Shown: positions 1 to 8,017, numbered from the stretch's first letter. The stretch is DNA of 64,000 nucleotides from DTYU01 sp040756575 (GCA_040756575.1 JBFLYP010000007.1:1-64000), one strand, 5' to 3'. Notes: generated by a model not told the origin, from the sequence alone. Numbers and translations are program-made.

Positions 1-358
1 CGCTACCGGTGACAACCAGTACTCCGCCTGGAGCAGAATTGCTGCCTGCCGGCTGCCCCTTACCCGGCACCGCCTGCCTCACCAGCCAACCGGCTACCCA
101 GCCGGTCTGCCCGGAGGAAAGCCTTACCCTGTACCACTCGCCCTTTTTCTCAAGGGCTTCTAACTGCTGCCCTTTGACCACCCTGCCGGTCACCGCGTAG
201 CCCGTACCCGGACCGCCGCGCACATTCACCACGCTACCGGTGACAACCAGTACTCCGCCTGGAGCAGAATTGCTGCCTGCCGGCTGCCCCTTACCCGGCA
301 CCGCCTGCCTCACCAGCCAACCGGCTACCCAGCCGGTCTGCCCGGAGGAAAGCCTTAC
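1..358. repeat. In-frame 231-bp tandem repeat inside the SH3 gene
   Basis: Bases 1-127 and 232-358 appear identical over about 127 bases, then diverge. The period is 231 bp, exactly 77 codons, so copy-number change keeps the frame. The identical part covers the end of one SH3 module, the linker and the start of the next. Confidence 0.9.
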
Positions 359-595
359 TTGGTACCACCCCGATCTCTGTACAAGATACTCCAGTTGACT
401 GCTTCGGGCCACCTTAGACACAATCGGAAAGTTCGTTCCCGGTCCCTGCCGAATATTAACCATGCCGGTGCTTCCCAAAACGGTTATCTTTCCCGAAGCC
501 CCTGCAGCTTTCGGCAACAGCATGGTGAATACACCGGCCAGTCCCAGTAGAAGGCATACCAGCACAAAAAACCTGATGCTTCCCCTGATCGGCAT
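1..595 (-). CDS. Secreted SH3-domain repeat protein (N-terminal part, cut by window edge)
   Basis: The reading frame is open from the ATG at 595 to the window edge, about 198 codons, so the C-terminus is missing. The first ~33 residues are a signal peptide (MPIRGSIRFFVLVCLLLG, then a hydrophobic run ending near PKAAGA). Two bacterial SH3 (SH3b) modules follow, with the hallmark patterns VNIRQGPGTNF and VNVRGGPGTGY early in each module and SGQTGWVAGWLV at the end. A third module begins at the edge. Modules are joined by a Gly/Pro/Ser-rich linker and repeat with a 77-residue period. SH3b modules bind peptidoglycan, and in Firmicutes this arrangement often precedes an N-acetylmuramoyl-L-alanine amidase; the enzymatic part is not visible, so that is inference. 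A GAGGGGG stretch about 11 bases upstream can serve as SD. Confidence 0.85.
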   Translation of the reverse strand, partial: MPIRGSIRFFVLVCLLLGLAGVFTMLLPKAAGASGKITVLGSTGMVNIRQGPGTNFPIVSKVARSSQLEYLVQRSGWYQVRLSSGQTGWVAGWLVRQAVPGKGQPAGSNSAPGGVLVVTGSVVNVRGGPGTGYAVTGRVVKGQQLEALEKKGEWYRVRLSSGQTGWVAGWLVRQAVPGKGQPAGSNSAPGGVLVVTGS

Positions 596-715
596 TGAAA
601 AACGTCCCCCTCAAGGGCGGATTTGGTTTACAAAATTCGACAGCAATAAGCGTATTCCTTCCCGTCCTTAATAAATATTACGTGTTTTGGCAACTTTGGT
701 GGGGGGTGGGACCTG

Positions 716-940
716 CTACCGCCGGAAGAAAAGGTTCAGCAGCAGGGTGAGAAGAACGCTAAGGAGTATGCAAGTAACCAGCGGGAAGTAGAAGGTAAAA
801 TTGCCGCGGTGGTAATATACATCGCCGGGAAGACGGCCGATCCAGGGAATTTTGCCGAGAAGGAGCATTACTCCTCCTATCACCGCAAAGAGCACTCCTA
901 TTAGGATCAGTGTTTTCCCGAGTCCATGCCAAACGTCCAT
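716..940 (-). CDS. DUF2905 family small membrane protein
   Basis: This 74-residue protein matches the DUF2905 family by length and pattern: an N-terminal membrane helix (about residues 9-29), the conserved loop GKIPWIGRLPGDVYYHRGN (about 30-49), and a second helix near the C-terminus. Function is unknown. In Firmicutes this gene usually lies next to ruvB, as it nearly does here (ruvB, queH, then this gene). I chose the ATG at 940 because GGAGGAGGT lies just upstream; a longer frame to 1024 adds 28 residues that do not fit the family. Confidence 0.85.
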   Translation of the reverse strand: MDVWHGLGKTLILIGVLFAVIGGVMLLLGKIPWIGRLPGDVYYHRGNFTFYFPLVTCILLSVLLTLLLNLFFRR

Positions 941-1216
941 AATTGTACCTCCTCCGAGAATGCCTTTTTCTTCCGTAGGGCGCGGCGATGAGCTTCGCAT
1001 TGTTGCGTCAGGCTCGCCGGTCATTTGAGAGGTCGACTGGGAGGTCTATCCGCCCCATTTTCATTCTCCGTTGTGCGGCTTGCCGCGTGTGGCACTCCAG
1101 AAATAGCTGTCGCATGCAGCAGCCGTAGCCGCACTAATAGGCTCATCACCAGCAACCGGCTCCCCGGCGATACGGTTTAGCCTACCGCAAAACCGGCTGG
1201 TGCACGGGGGCAGCCG
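941..1216. other. Intergenic region with one short palindromic repeat
   Basis: There is no convincing gene here. The stretch holds one copy of the short palindromic repeat (1071-1099). The rest is GC-rich and partly self-complementary, but I recognise no known RNA family in it. Confidence 0.5.
1071..1099 (+). repeat. Short palindromic repeat, copy 1
   Basis: The core TGCGGCTTGCCGCG, followed by TGTGGCACTCC, recurs at 4382-4410 and 24742-24770. The core can fold into a six-pair hairpin with a two-base loop. The other two copies lie just outside copies of the ~120-bp cassette, and this one stands alone. Confidence 0.75.
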
Positions 1217-1798
1217 TCAGGACCGCTTCTTGTGAACAGAAATGCTGCCGTTCTTCAGGTCGTCCCGGAGAAACCTTTCCTTTTCACTGTATACGCAGCC
1301 GCAGTATTTTTGCCGGTACATGCCAAGTTCCTTTGAGCGCTGAACCGCTTCCGCAAAGCCGGCCCGGAAGTCTTGGTAAGCAAAGGTCAACCCATACTCC
1401 GCCGCCAACGATTCACCCACCTCACGGATTAAATCATGCTTTTGAAAGGGGCTGACCAGCAGAGTGGTACTGAAAGCTCCAAAGCCCCCGTGTTTGGCCA
1501 CTCGTGCTGTCTGCCGCAGGCGGATAACGTAACAAAAACGACACCGGTTGGCCTCCCGGAAAGCCACCGCGCGAAAGTAATCCTCTATGGGGTACTCCCT
1601 TGCGAAAATTATGGGCCATCCCTCGCCCTTCGCGTATGCCGCAAGCGTTTCCTTCCGGCGCACATACTCCGCGTAAGGGTGGACATTCGGGTTGAAAAAG
1701 TAGCCCTGAACCTCATGCCCCTCGGCTCGCAAAACCTTCAAGGGGTAGAGTGCGCAAGGGCCGCAACAAACGTGGAGAAGAAGTTTCAAAGTCTTCAC
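1217..1798 (-). CDS. queH: Epoxyqueuosine reductase QueH
   Basis: QueH (formerly DUF208) reduces epoxyqueuosine to queuosine in tRNA, the last step of queuosine synthesis, and is the non-homologous alternative to QueG. The 193-residue protein shows the family's cysteine signatures: LLLHVCCGPCALYP near the N-terminus, CRFCYVIRL near residues 86-94, and YCGCVYS near the C-terminus. These cysteines bind a 4Fe-4S cluster and a second metal in characterised homologues. The proposed start is GTG at 1798, with a weak AGGA about 11 bases upstream. It follows ruvB in the same direction but is separated by a repeat element, so it may have its own promoter. Queuosine genes (queA, tgt) commonly follow ruvAB in Firmicutes, which fits. 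Confidence 0.9.
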   Translation of the reverse strand: MKTLKLLLHVCCGPCALYPLKVLRAEGHEVQGYFFNPNVHPYAEYVRRKETLAAYAKGEGWPIIFAREYPIEDYFRAVAFREANRCRFCYVIRLRQTARVAKHGGFGAFSTTLLVSPFQKHDLIREVGESLAAEYGLTFAYQDFRAGFAEAVQRSKELGMYRQKYCGCVYSEKERFLRDDLKNGSISVHKKRS

Positions 1799-1854
1799 CC
1801 TGATGCGAATCCTGTTTTTTTCGGGGTTTACATTCTGTTGTTACAATCCACTCA

Positions 1855-2081
1855 GGAGACTGCTGCAAAACTTCGCCTGGCAATTTCAGAAGTCAGAAAC
1901 CAGAAGTCGGAAGTCAGAAAATTTAGAATTTCTGCGAAGACTCCGACCTCTGACATCCTGCATCTGACATCTGTTTTTGCCATGCTCGTTTTTCGCGGTC
2001 TCCAGACTTTCTGCCAGAGCCTGGCATCTGTGAAGAGACAGAGCCCGCGTTCGATAAATTAGAGTTTTGCAACACTCTTCT
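1855..2081. repeat. MITE-like element B, copy 1
   Basis: The element is bounded by imperfect inverted termini: GAGACTGCTGCAAAACTT at the left, and at the right AGAGTTTTGCAACACTC, whose reverse complement begins GAGTGTTGCAAAACTC. Inside the left end is CGCCTGGCAA. The middle has degenerate heptamers (CAGAAGTC, GGAAGTCAG) that pair with CTGACATC-type heptamers farther on, giving a large hairpin. The right part holds GGTCTCCAGACTTTCTGCCA and a small TGCCAG-AGC-CTGGCA stem. A second full copy is at 55947-56187 and a partial one at 36161-36285. No protein is encoded. Confidence 0.75.
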
Positions 2082-2122
2082 AACTGTGATTTAAGAGCAA
2101 ACCTGCGCTGAAACCACGGTAA

Positions 2123-3151
2123 TTACCACAAGGTTCCCTTTAAGCCCTCCTGGACCGGGGGTGTTATCCCCAGGTGCCGGTACGCAAAAACGGTTGCCAC
2201 CCGTCCCCGCGGCGTGCGGGCCAAAAGCCCGGCCTGCATAAGGTAAGGCTCCACCACATCCTCGAGCGTTACCGCCTCTTCGCCGGTGGCTGCGGCCAGG
2301 GTATCAACCCCGGCAGGCCCGCCCTTGAACCGCTCAATCAGAGTAGTGAGCAGTTTCCGGTCGGAGTCGTCAAGTCCGAGTTCATCGACCCCCAGGAAGT
2401 CCAGTGCCTCCCTGGCCGCCTCCTCCGTAATGGTTCCCCCGAGACGTACCTCCGCATAATCGCGCACACGCTTAAGCAGTCTGTTGGCGACCCGAGGCGT
2501 CCCACGCGAACGCTTCGCAATTTCCGAAGCTCCTTCCTCGGTAAGAAGCACTCCCAAAAGCTTTGCCGACCGCAATAAAATTTTAACCAGCTCTCCGGTA
2601 TTGTAATAATCAAGGTTAGCAATCAAGCCAAAGCGGTCCCTAAGCGGCGAAGAAAGAAGGCCGGCCCGCGTAGTCGCACCTACAAGGGTAAACGGAGGCA
2701 GGCTGAGACGCACCGACCGGGCCGCAGGCCCTTTTCCGATCACGATATCAAGCGCCTGTTCTTCCATCGCTGGGTAAAGTACCTCTTCCACCGCCCGGCT
2801 CAAACGGTGCACCTCGTCAATGAAAAAAACGTCGCCGGGAGCCAGGTTCGTTAAAATCGCCGCCAGATCACCGGGACGTTCGATCGCCGGGCCGGAGGTG
2901 ATCCGGATGCCGCCCCCTATCTCTGCGGCAATTATCCGCGCCAAAGTAGTCTTCCCAAGGCCCGGCGGCCCGAAAAACAATATGTGGTCGAGTTGTTCCC
3001 GACGGTTGACGGCAGCCTCAATGGTGATTTTAAGGATCTCCCTAATCCTTTCCTGTCCGACAAATTCCTTTAGGTTTCTTGGCCGTAACACCGCTTCAAC
3101 GGCGGAATCCTCCGGCTGTGACTCGGCAGAAACTATCCGTATCTCACTCAT
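2123..3151 (-). CDS. ruvB: Holliday junction branch migration helicase RuvB
   Basis: RuvB is the hexameric AAA+ motor that drives branch migration of Holliday junctions together with RuvA. The 342-residue protein is of normal length. Visible are Walker A (GPPGLGKTTLAR, about residues 60-71), Walker B (VFFIDEVHRL), sensor 1 region (LVGATTRAG) and the arginine-finger region (SPLRDRFG), followed by a C-terminal winged-helix domain (about 260-342). Its ATG overlaps the ruvA stop codon (ATGA type overlap), so the two are translationally coupled. The N-terminus VEAVLRPRNLKEFVGQ is typical. Confidence 0.98.
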   Translation of the reverse strand: MSEIRIVSAESQPEDSAVEAVLRPRNLKEFVGQERIREILKITIEAAVNRREQLDHILFFGPPGLGKTTLARIIAAEIGGGIRITSGPAIERPGDLAAILTNLAPGDVFFIDEVHRLSRAVEEVLYPAMEEQALDIVIGKGPAARSVRLSLPPFTLVGATTRAGLLSSPLRDRFGLIANLDYYNTGELVKILLRSAKLLGVLLTEEGASEIAKRSRGTPRVANRLLKRVRDYAEVRLGGTITEEAAREALDFLGVDELGLDDSDRKLLTTLIERFKGGPAGVDTLAAATGEEAVTLEDVVEPYLMQAGLLARTPRGRVATVFAYRHLGITPPVQEGLKGTLW

Positions 3152-3744
3152 TTGGGTTCCACACCCTTCCGTTTCAGAAGCAGGCCGAGGGATGATCGCA
3201 AGGTCGCCTCAAGATTATTCGCGCCGGCCCGCACGGCCTGCTGCACCGCTTTTTGAGCCTCACCCTTACGGTAGCCCAAGTTGACAAGTGCATCGACCAC
3301 ATCCTCGACTTCCTGCGGCATCGATGCTTTTATTCCCTTAGTAAGCTTGTCCTTCAGTTCCAGAAGAATCCGCTGCGCGGTTTTCTTACCAACTCCTGGC
3401 ACCATTTGTAACACTCCGAGATCGCCCTCATGCACAGCTTTTTCGATTTCGGTCGCGGACAGGCAAGAGAGAAGTGCCAGCGCTGCCTTGGGGCCTACCC
3501 CGGTTATTCCGAGCAACTGGATAAAGAGGTCCCGATCCTTTTCGCTTTGAAAACCGTAAAGTTCGGTTCTTTCGTCCCGCTGAATCAAATGGGTATATAA
3601 CCGGCATTTCACTCCCGGTTCGGGAAGATGCGGGTGAAGGGAAAGAGGAATGTAAACGCGGTACCCGATACCTCCCACTTCAATAACGGCACACCCGGCT
3701 GAAGACTGTACCAGTTTTCCATGCAAAAAAGCTATCATTGCCAA
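3148..3744 (-). CDS. ruvA: Holliday junction branch migration protein RuvA
   Basis: RuvA binds the four-way junction as a tetramer and loads RuvB. The 198-residue protein has the N-terminal OB-fold (MIAFLHGKLVQ and following), the tandem helix-hairpin-helix segment (LLGITGVGPKAALALLS and LQMVPGVGKKTAQRILLEL, about residues 75-130), and the C-terminal RuvB-binding domain (VVDALVNLGYRKGEAQKAV). The start is TTG at 3744 or ATG at 3738; AAGGTT just after the ruvC stop can serve either. It lies 12 bases after ruvC and overlaps ruvB, so ruvCAB is an operon. Confidence 0.97.
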   Translation of the reverse strand: MAMIAFLHGKLVQSSAGCAVIEVGGIGYRVYIPLSLHPHLPEPGVKCRLYTHLIQRDERTELYGFQSEKDRDLFIQLLGITGVGPKAALALLSCLSATEIEKAVHEGDLGVLQMVPGVGKKTAQRILLELKDKLTKGIKASMPQEVEDVVDALVNLGYRKGEAQKAVQQAVRAGANNLEATLRSSLGLLLKRKGVEPK

Positions 3745-3756
3745 GTCGTTTTAACC

Positions 3757-4242
3757 TTAAAAGCGGTCATTCAGCGTGGAGTGAACGTGACAGATCGCAA
3801 CGGCCAGTGCGTCAGCAACATCGTCAGGGGTGGGGGGTTCAGACAATCCTAACAGTCGCTGAACCATATACTGGACCTGCTCCTTGGTCGCCCGGCCATG
3901 TCCCGTCACCGCACGTTTTACCACCGCCGGCGAATACTCAAAGACCGGGCAACCGGCCTCCGCTGCCGCTAACAAAGCCATCCCGCGGCTGTAACCTACG
4001 GCCATTGCGGACTGCGAATTCTTGTTAAAATAAAGCTCCTCGACCGCCACAGCATCGGGCTTCGTTTGCTTTATTACTTGTAAAATCCCGCGGTAAATTG
4101 CCTGGACCCTGCGACTCAAGGGCCAGTTGGCCTGCGTTCTGATGCAGCCGTAGTCACCCACCGTGAGTTTCGATCCTCTGCCCCCGCGAACCACACCGTA
4201 ACCGGTCACCGCCGTCCCCGGATCAATTCCTACTACAAGCAT
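3757..4242 (-). CDS. ruvC: Holliday junction resolvase RuvC
   Basis: RuvC is the dimeric endonuclease that cuts Holliday junctions. The 161-residue protein has the four acidic active-site positions of the family: D in VGIDPG (near residue 7), E in AVEELYF, and the aspartates in PTPDDVADALAVAICH near the C-terminus. I place the start at ATG 4242, with GGAGGAAGACCGGCT directly upstream. The frame stays open for 57 more codons upstream, but that stretch is the repeated ~120-bp cassette, not RuvC. The same cassette is found in front of two other genes, so it is probably the untranslated leader here. Confidence 0.97.
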   Translation of the reverse strand: MLVVGIDPGTAVTGYGVVRGGRGSKLTVGDYGCIRTQANWPLSRRVQAIYRGILQVIKQTKPDAVAVEELYFNKNSQSAMAVGYSRGMALLAAAEAGCPVFEYSPAVVKRAVTGHGRATKEQVQYMVQRLLGLSEPPTPDDVADALAVAICHVHSTLNDRF

Positions 4243-4250
4243 AGCCGGTC

Positions 4251-4372
4251 TTCCTCCTCCGAAAAATAAACGTTCAACCTTATACTGACCAACCTTTAGG
4301 GTCCGTTCAACGTTCAAAGTTCGACGTTTATAAAAGACCGAGGACAGGCAATTAAATTTTTCCTTCTTCGTT
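4251..4372 (-). repeat. 5'-leader cassette A, copy 1 (upstream of ruvC)
   Basis: Read on the minus strand, the cassette begins GAAAAATTTAATTGCC. It has a promoter-like pair TTTAAT-N18-TATAAA, then CGAAC/GTTGAAC-type short repeats, the conserved block GGACCCTAAAGG, then GGTTGAACGTTTATTTTT, and ends in GGAGGA, the SD of ruvC. The segments TAAACGTCGAAC and GTTGAACGTTTA form imperfect inverted repeats about the core. Other copies lie at 11067-11188 (plus) and 24617-24738 (minus). The RuvC frame reads through it, but I regard it as leader sequence. Confidence 0.85.
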
Positions 4373-4381
4373 GTGCCTTCG

Positions 4382-4410
4382 TTGTGCGGCTTGCCGCATG
4401 TGGCACTCCT
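4382..4410 (+). repeat. Short palindromic repeat, copy 2
   Basis: The core TGCGGCTTGCCGCA, followed by TGTGGCACTCC, lies just outside the promoter-like end of cassette A copy 1. The same order is seen at copy 3 (24742-24770). Confidence 0.8.
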
Positions 4411-4552
4411 CACTAAGTCGTTCCGGCCCCTCGGCGGCCTGAATGCCTAACAGCAGGTCTTTCTACCACTGATATCGTCACCGGCGGATCGTAACTTTCG
4501 CGGAGGGTAAAAATCCCATTGGTCTTTCCTTGCTTATTCTACACGCAGCCGG

Positions 4553-5143
4553 TCATTCCTGCAATTCGTCCAGGTTCTCTAAAGCGGCATTAAGCTCCGC
4601 TTCATCAGTGAATTCCAGCTCTTGCCGCAGCTGGGCCTGAAGCGCCGGAAGCTGTTCTTGATAACTCATCGCCTGTAAAAGCTTGGCACAAAGTCCCGGC
4701 GTGAGTGCGGCCACGGGAAGATGCTTCTCGCAACGTAAAGGCCGGTGGTCAAATCCGAGCGGTCCTTGAAACACCGCTACGTAGCCGTCTTTAATACCTA
4801 TGTGCCGGAATGACCGGTGCTCAGGGCAAAAATCCGCGACTTTGCGAGTTATGCGTACCGTGGTGGGGAGGCGGAAAGCCAGGCTCCAGCCCGCCTTCTC
4901 CGGGAACCTTTTTTGCAGACCCGCAGAATCAAGCCCGATCAGCGCCGACGGCGCCGGTCCTTCCGATACCAATTCCAGTTCTCCGCAAACGTACCGTCGT
5001 TCCATCGTGACGACCGTTTCCGGCCTTACGACTTTTCTGTTCCATAAAGCAACGGGTCCGTAAGGTTCGGTTACGATGAAGTATAAACCGGCAATACATA
5101 GCCCCGATATGACTGGGATGATTACCCACGAGACCTGCTTCAC
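4553..5143 (-). CDS. bofC: BofC-like forespore-signalling protein
   Basis: The 196-residue protein has one N-terminal membrane segment (about residues 5-25) and an extracytoplasmic remainder. In Bacillus, BofC is secreted into the intermembrane space of the spore and restrains the SpoIVB protease that triggers sigma-K activation. I call it BofC-like from size, topology, the LPTTVRITRKVADFCPEH and IGIKDGYVAVFQGP segments, and position next to ruvA/ruvC, the same neighbourhood as B. subtilis bofC-ruvA-ruvB. The C-terminal ~50 residues are acidic and helical. The start is GTG at 5143 with GGGAGGAAAAGGT upstream. Family assignment is moderate because similarity was judged by eye. Confidence 0.65.
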   Translation of the reverse strand: MKQVSWVIIPVISGLCIAGLYFIVTEPYGPVALWNRKVVRPETVVTMERRYVCGELELVSEGPAPSALIGLDSAGLQKRFPEKAGWSLAFRLPTTVRITRKVADFCPEHRSFRHIGIKDGYVAVFQGPLGFDHRPLRCEKHLPVAALTPGLCAKLLQAMSYQEQLPALQAQLRQELEFTDEAELNAALENLDELQE

Positions 5144-5218
5144 ACCTTTTCCTCCCGTGGAATAATATGTTATTAATAATTATGTATCACCGGCAAGTGC
5201 CCTATTCAATGTTTGAGG

Positions 5219-5974
5219 CTACCCCATGGTAGCCTCCTCCATTATCTCAGGCGGGATATCGAAGTTTGCGTAAACCTCCTCCACGTCCTCTAATTCTTCG
5301 AGTTTTTGTACCAACCGCAACACCCGTAATCCATCTTGGCCGGCGACCGGAACCAGGTTTTGCGGAATAAAGGTTAGCTCCGCCTCTTCGACAGGGAAAC
5401 CTCTCTCTTCGAGACCGCTCTTTATCCGGGCAAGATCCTCCGGTGCGGTTGTTATCTCGTAGCAGTCCTCTCCCTCGCGGAAATCTTCTGCTCCGTACTC
5501 AACGGCAAACAGCAGCAGATCGTCCTCGCTGAAACTGTTGTTTTTACCTACCAGAATAAGGCCCTTTTGCACAAAAATCCAGGAAACACAACCCGCTTCG
5601 CCCAAGGTGCCACCGTACCTGGCGAAAATATGGCGGACCTCAGATGCCGTCCGGTTCCGGTTATCAGTGGTTACTTTCACGAGAAACGCTACTCCCCCCG
5701 GCCCGTAACCCTCGTAGATAACCTCATCGTAGTTTCCACCATCGACCCCGCCGCTTCCTTTTTGTATGGCTCGCTGGATATTATCAAAAGGTATGTTGGC
5801 CTCCCGTGCCCGCTGAATCGCTGCTTTTAAACGCGGGTTGGCTTCGGGATCACCCCCGCCCTGACGCGCAGCTATGATAATCTCGCGCGACAAGCGGGTA
5901 AAGATTTTACCCTTCTGAGCGTCTGCTTTAGCTTTTTTTCGTTTAATTTGTGCCCATTTTGAATGTCCTGCCAA
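5219..5974 (-). CDS. yebC: YebC/PmpR family DNA-binding protein
   Basis: The 251-residue protein matches the YebC/PmpR (TACO1-like) family. The N-terminus GHSKWAQIKRKKAKAD and the segments REANIPFDNIQRAIQKG and YEGYGPGGVAFLVKVTTDN are signature stretches. Members have been described as transcription regulators and, more recently, as aids to translation of proline-rich stretches. The gene commonly sits beside ruvC in bacteria, as here (yebC, bofC, ruvC). The start is TTG at 5974 with AGGGTGAC upstream. Soluble, cytoplasmic. Confidence 0.95.
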   Translation of the reverse strand: MAGHSKWAQIKRKKAKADAQKGKIFTRLSREIIIAARQGGGDPEANPRLKAAIQRAREANIPFDNIQRAIQKGSGGVDGGNYDEVIYEGYGPGGVAFLVKVTTDNRNRTASEVRHIFARYGGTLGEAGCVSWIFVQKGLILVGKNNSFSEDDLLLFAVEYGAEDFREGEDCYEITTAPEDLARIKSGLEERGFPVEEAELTFIPQNLVPVAGQDGLRVLRLVQKLEELEDVEEVYANFDIPPEIMEEATMG

Positions 5975-6062
5975 CTCAAGTCACCCTGCTCTAAACATAA
6001 CCGCCTTTCGGATAAGTTTGCCGATTTTATTAAAATTAAAAATATTTACCGGACAACCGCTT

Positions 6063-6800
6063 TCACAATCCAAATCCCGGTATTGGCGGCATCCGCAGCT
6101 TGTGTCTGTTTTTCGCGGATAGGTACTCGATTTTCTCGCGAATATCCGGCGGCGCTTCCCCCGTTAGGATAAAATGATCCAGTTCCTCGTATGTAAAGCC
6201 CAGCTCTCCCGCATCATCATGCCCTTTCCACAGACCCGCTGACGGCCTCCGATCAATGATAGCCTTCGGGATGCCGAGGTGGGCTGCCACTTCCTTCACC
6301 TGAAACTTCAGCAGGTTTCCTATCGGCAGCACGTCCACCCCGCCGTCGCCGTACTTTGTAAAATAGCCAATTACCAGTTCACTCCGGTTTCCAGTACCGG
6401 CTACCAGGGCCTGGCGCTTGTTCGCAAAGAAGTACAATGTTGCCATTCGCAGCCGGGGTTTAAGATTGGCCAGAGAAATGTCCCTGTGGTCTAATTCATC
6501 GAAGGGCTTGCCCGATAAAGTCTCTGCAAGCAGGCGGTACGTTTCGTCCAAGCAAACTGTAACAAAAGGAATATCAAAGAGCCTTGCAACGGTCTCGGCA
6601 TCCTGGGCATCGCTTTTATCGCTAAAACACGGCATTATAACTCCCAAAACGCTTTTAGGACAAGCCTTTTTGCATAGCACCGCAACAATTGCAGAATCAA
6701 TGCCTCCGCTCAGACCGACTACATAACCTTTGCATCCGGACTCCGACAACTGTTGCTCCAACCAGTTGACTAAAGCCGGTACCAGGTCCTGAACCTGCAA
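6063..6800 (-). CDS. nadE: NH3-dependent NAD+ synthetase
   Basis: NadE adenylates and amidates nicotinate adenine dinucleotide to give NAD+, using ammonia. The 245-residue length is that of the ammonia-dependent form without a glutaminase domain. Visible are the PP-loop GLSGGIDSA (about residues 29-37), the segment GTGNRSELVIGYFTKYGDGGVDVLPIG (middle), and the C-terminal PSAGLWKGHDDAGELGFTYEELD stretch that closes over the substrate. The start is TTG at 6800 with GGGGGGTAACG upstream. It belongs to the same minus-strand run as yebC and ruv, 88 bases before yebC. Confidence 0.96.
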   Translation of the reverse strand: MQVQDLVPALVNWLEQQLSESGCKGYVVGLSGGIDSAIVAVLCKKACPKSVLGVIMPCFSDKSDAQDAETVARLFDIPFVTVCLDETYRLLAETLSGKPFDELDHRDISLANLKPRLRMATLYFFANKRQALVAGTGNRSELVIGYFTKYGDGGVDVLPIGNLLKFQVKEVAAHLGIPKAIIDRRPSAGLWKGHDDAGELGFTYEELDHFILTGEAPPDIREKIEYLSAKNRHKLRMPPIPGFGL

Positions 6801-7039
6801 CGTTACCCCCCCAAGATGTTTAAAACCAGTATAATCTTATCACACAAGGGCATAAACCGTAAACCGTAATCAGTCCCAAAATTGTGATGCAACAGAGTCA
6901 AACGGCTTCCGGCAGATCTGTAAACGCCGTTTTATTCCTCTCAATTTCTATTTTCCCGCTAACCTGCCGCCGTTTTCTTGAGTTAAGTTGGGGAGGCCGC
7001 GCAAAATGAGTATGAGCTTTAACGACAGTGCCGCAACTA

Positions 7040-7735
7040 TTACAACGGAGGCTCGATTTTTGGAGCCCGGTCGAAGTCACGCAAACTGAGGTCGATCGTA
7101 AGCTTAGTCGGGGCGGCCTTATTATTGGTCTTCACCTGAAGCTCGACAATATGGTAAGTCTTAGGTTCAATCCAAACACGGTATTCAAAGTCGGTGAACT
7201 GCGCCGTTAGAAAACGGTTCCTCACCCGCGGCTTAAACTGAAGGGAGTACAACTCCTCGCTCCTCCCGCGTTCTTTTTTTCCATATGCAACGAGCGGCTC
7301 TTCCTCGAAATCCAGAAGCACCAGCGGGTCGAGTTCGGTAATGAAAACCCCCGTTTCCCCCAAACGCTCGCCTTCAAGGGTCAGCCACCTATTTGAAAAG
7401 CGATCCTTTACGTACGTTACTCCCTCAATGTGGATGATCTCGACGGGCGCGTTAAATATCTTTCCTTTCACAGAAACCCGGTCGGGTAAGATACGAACCC
7501 CGTGCACATCGCTAAGGCAGCGTACTCCTTTAGCAGTGGTTAACTGTGTCTTTATACGATAGGAATAGGACTTTACTTCTTTTGTACTGGTTAACGCCTT
7601 TTGAAAAAGCTCCTGCGGGTCCACATCCTTTAGCGGGCGGTTGAATCCAAACGCAAAATACCATAACAACCCAACAACCAAAATTGCCACAGCTGATAGG
7701 AGAAACCATCTTCCCGGATAAAGAAACCGGCGCAT
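7040..7735 (-). CDS. Membrane-anchored LolA/LppX-like protein
   Basis: I do not recognise a specific family. The 231-residue protein has one N-terminal membrane helix (about residues 10-28) followed by an extracytoplasmic, beta-rich domain. Alternating strands such as SYSYRIKTQLTTAKGVR, IIHIEGVTYVKDR and RVWIEPKTYHIVELQVKT resemble the half-barrel of the LolA/LppX lipoprotein-localisation superfamily, found as single-pass proteins in many Gram-positives. This is inference from pattern. The start is ATG at 7735 with GGGGGG four bases upstream; that SD lies in one arm of the hairpin at 7739-7780. It precedes nadE in the same direction with a 239-base gap. Confidence 0.6.
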   Translation of the reverse strand: MRRFLYPGRWFLLSAVAILVVGLLWYFAFGFNRPLKDVDPQELFQKALTSTKEVKSYSYRIKTQLTTAKGVRCLSDVHGVRILPDRVSVKGKIFNAPVEIIHIEGVTYVKDRFSNRWLTLEGERLGETGVFITELDPLVLLDFEEEPLVAYGKKERGRSEELYSLQFKPRVRNRFLTAQFTDFEYRVWIEPKTYHIVELQVKTNNKAAPTKLTIDLSLRDFDRAPKIEPPL

Positions 7736-7738
7736 AGA

Positions 7739-7780
7739 ACCCCCCCTGACTCTACCAAAAGATATGCGTCAGGAGGGGTT
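7739..7780. promoter_or_regulatory. Hairpin that includes the SD of the LolA-like gene
   Basis: The arms AACCCCCCCTGAC and GTCAGGAGGGGTT are nearly exact inverted repeats around a loop of about 17 bases. In minus-strand RNA the second arm carries the GGGGGG just before the ATG at 7735, so folding would hide the ribosome site. In plus-strand RNA the hairpin is followed by TTTATT, so a bidirectional terminator is the alternative. Confidence 0.5.
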
Positions 7781-7784
7781 TATT

Positions 7785-8012
7785 ATGAATGCCGGAGTCG
7801 GTACCCTGTCAATACCTGACCGACCTGGTCCTACTCAACGGCTGCGCACCGTGCGGACGGGTACCTGGTGGAACAAAAGGAAACCGCAGCGCTGCGGCTT
7901 CGCCATCTTCTGGGAGTGTTTGGTAGCGGTGACTTTGCACCAGGCGAACTCGGTAACGAAAGTAACGAAAATGTATCTCAAGTTTGAAATCGGCTTTGCA
8001 AATAAAGAATGA
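7785..8012 (+). CDS. Possible small protein, unknown
   Basis: A 75-codon frame starts at ATG 7785 behind CAGGAGGGGTTTATT, a good SD match at suitable distance. The product is basic in the middle, shows no family I know, and ends five bases from the convergent slipin gene. The apparent SD is also an arm of the 7739-7780 hairpin, so it may be fortuitous. I list it with low confidence. Confidence 0.22.
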   Translation: MNAGVGTLSIPDRPGPTQRLRTVRTGTWWNKRKPQRCGFAIFWECLVAVTLHQANSVTKVTKMYLKFEIGFANKE

Positions 8013-8017
8013 TAAGA

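Noticed and set aside
941..1216. Cyclic-di-AMP or other riboswitch upstream of the DUF2905/SH3 genes
   Set aside because: The region is GC-rich and folds, but the conserved bases of the known classes could not be matched.
1436..2062. 208-codon plus-strand frame over queH and element B
   Set aside because: It covers the antisense of queH and a non-coding repeat; no SD.
4243..4413. N-terminal extension of RuvC (57 extra codons)
   Set aside because: The stretch is the repeated cassette A, and near-identical peptide appears before the unrelated Nudix gene. The SD sits just before ATG 4242.
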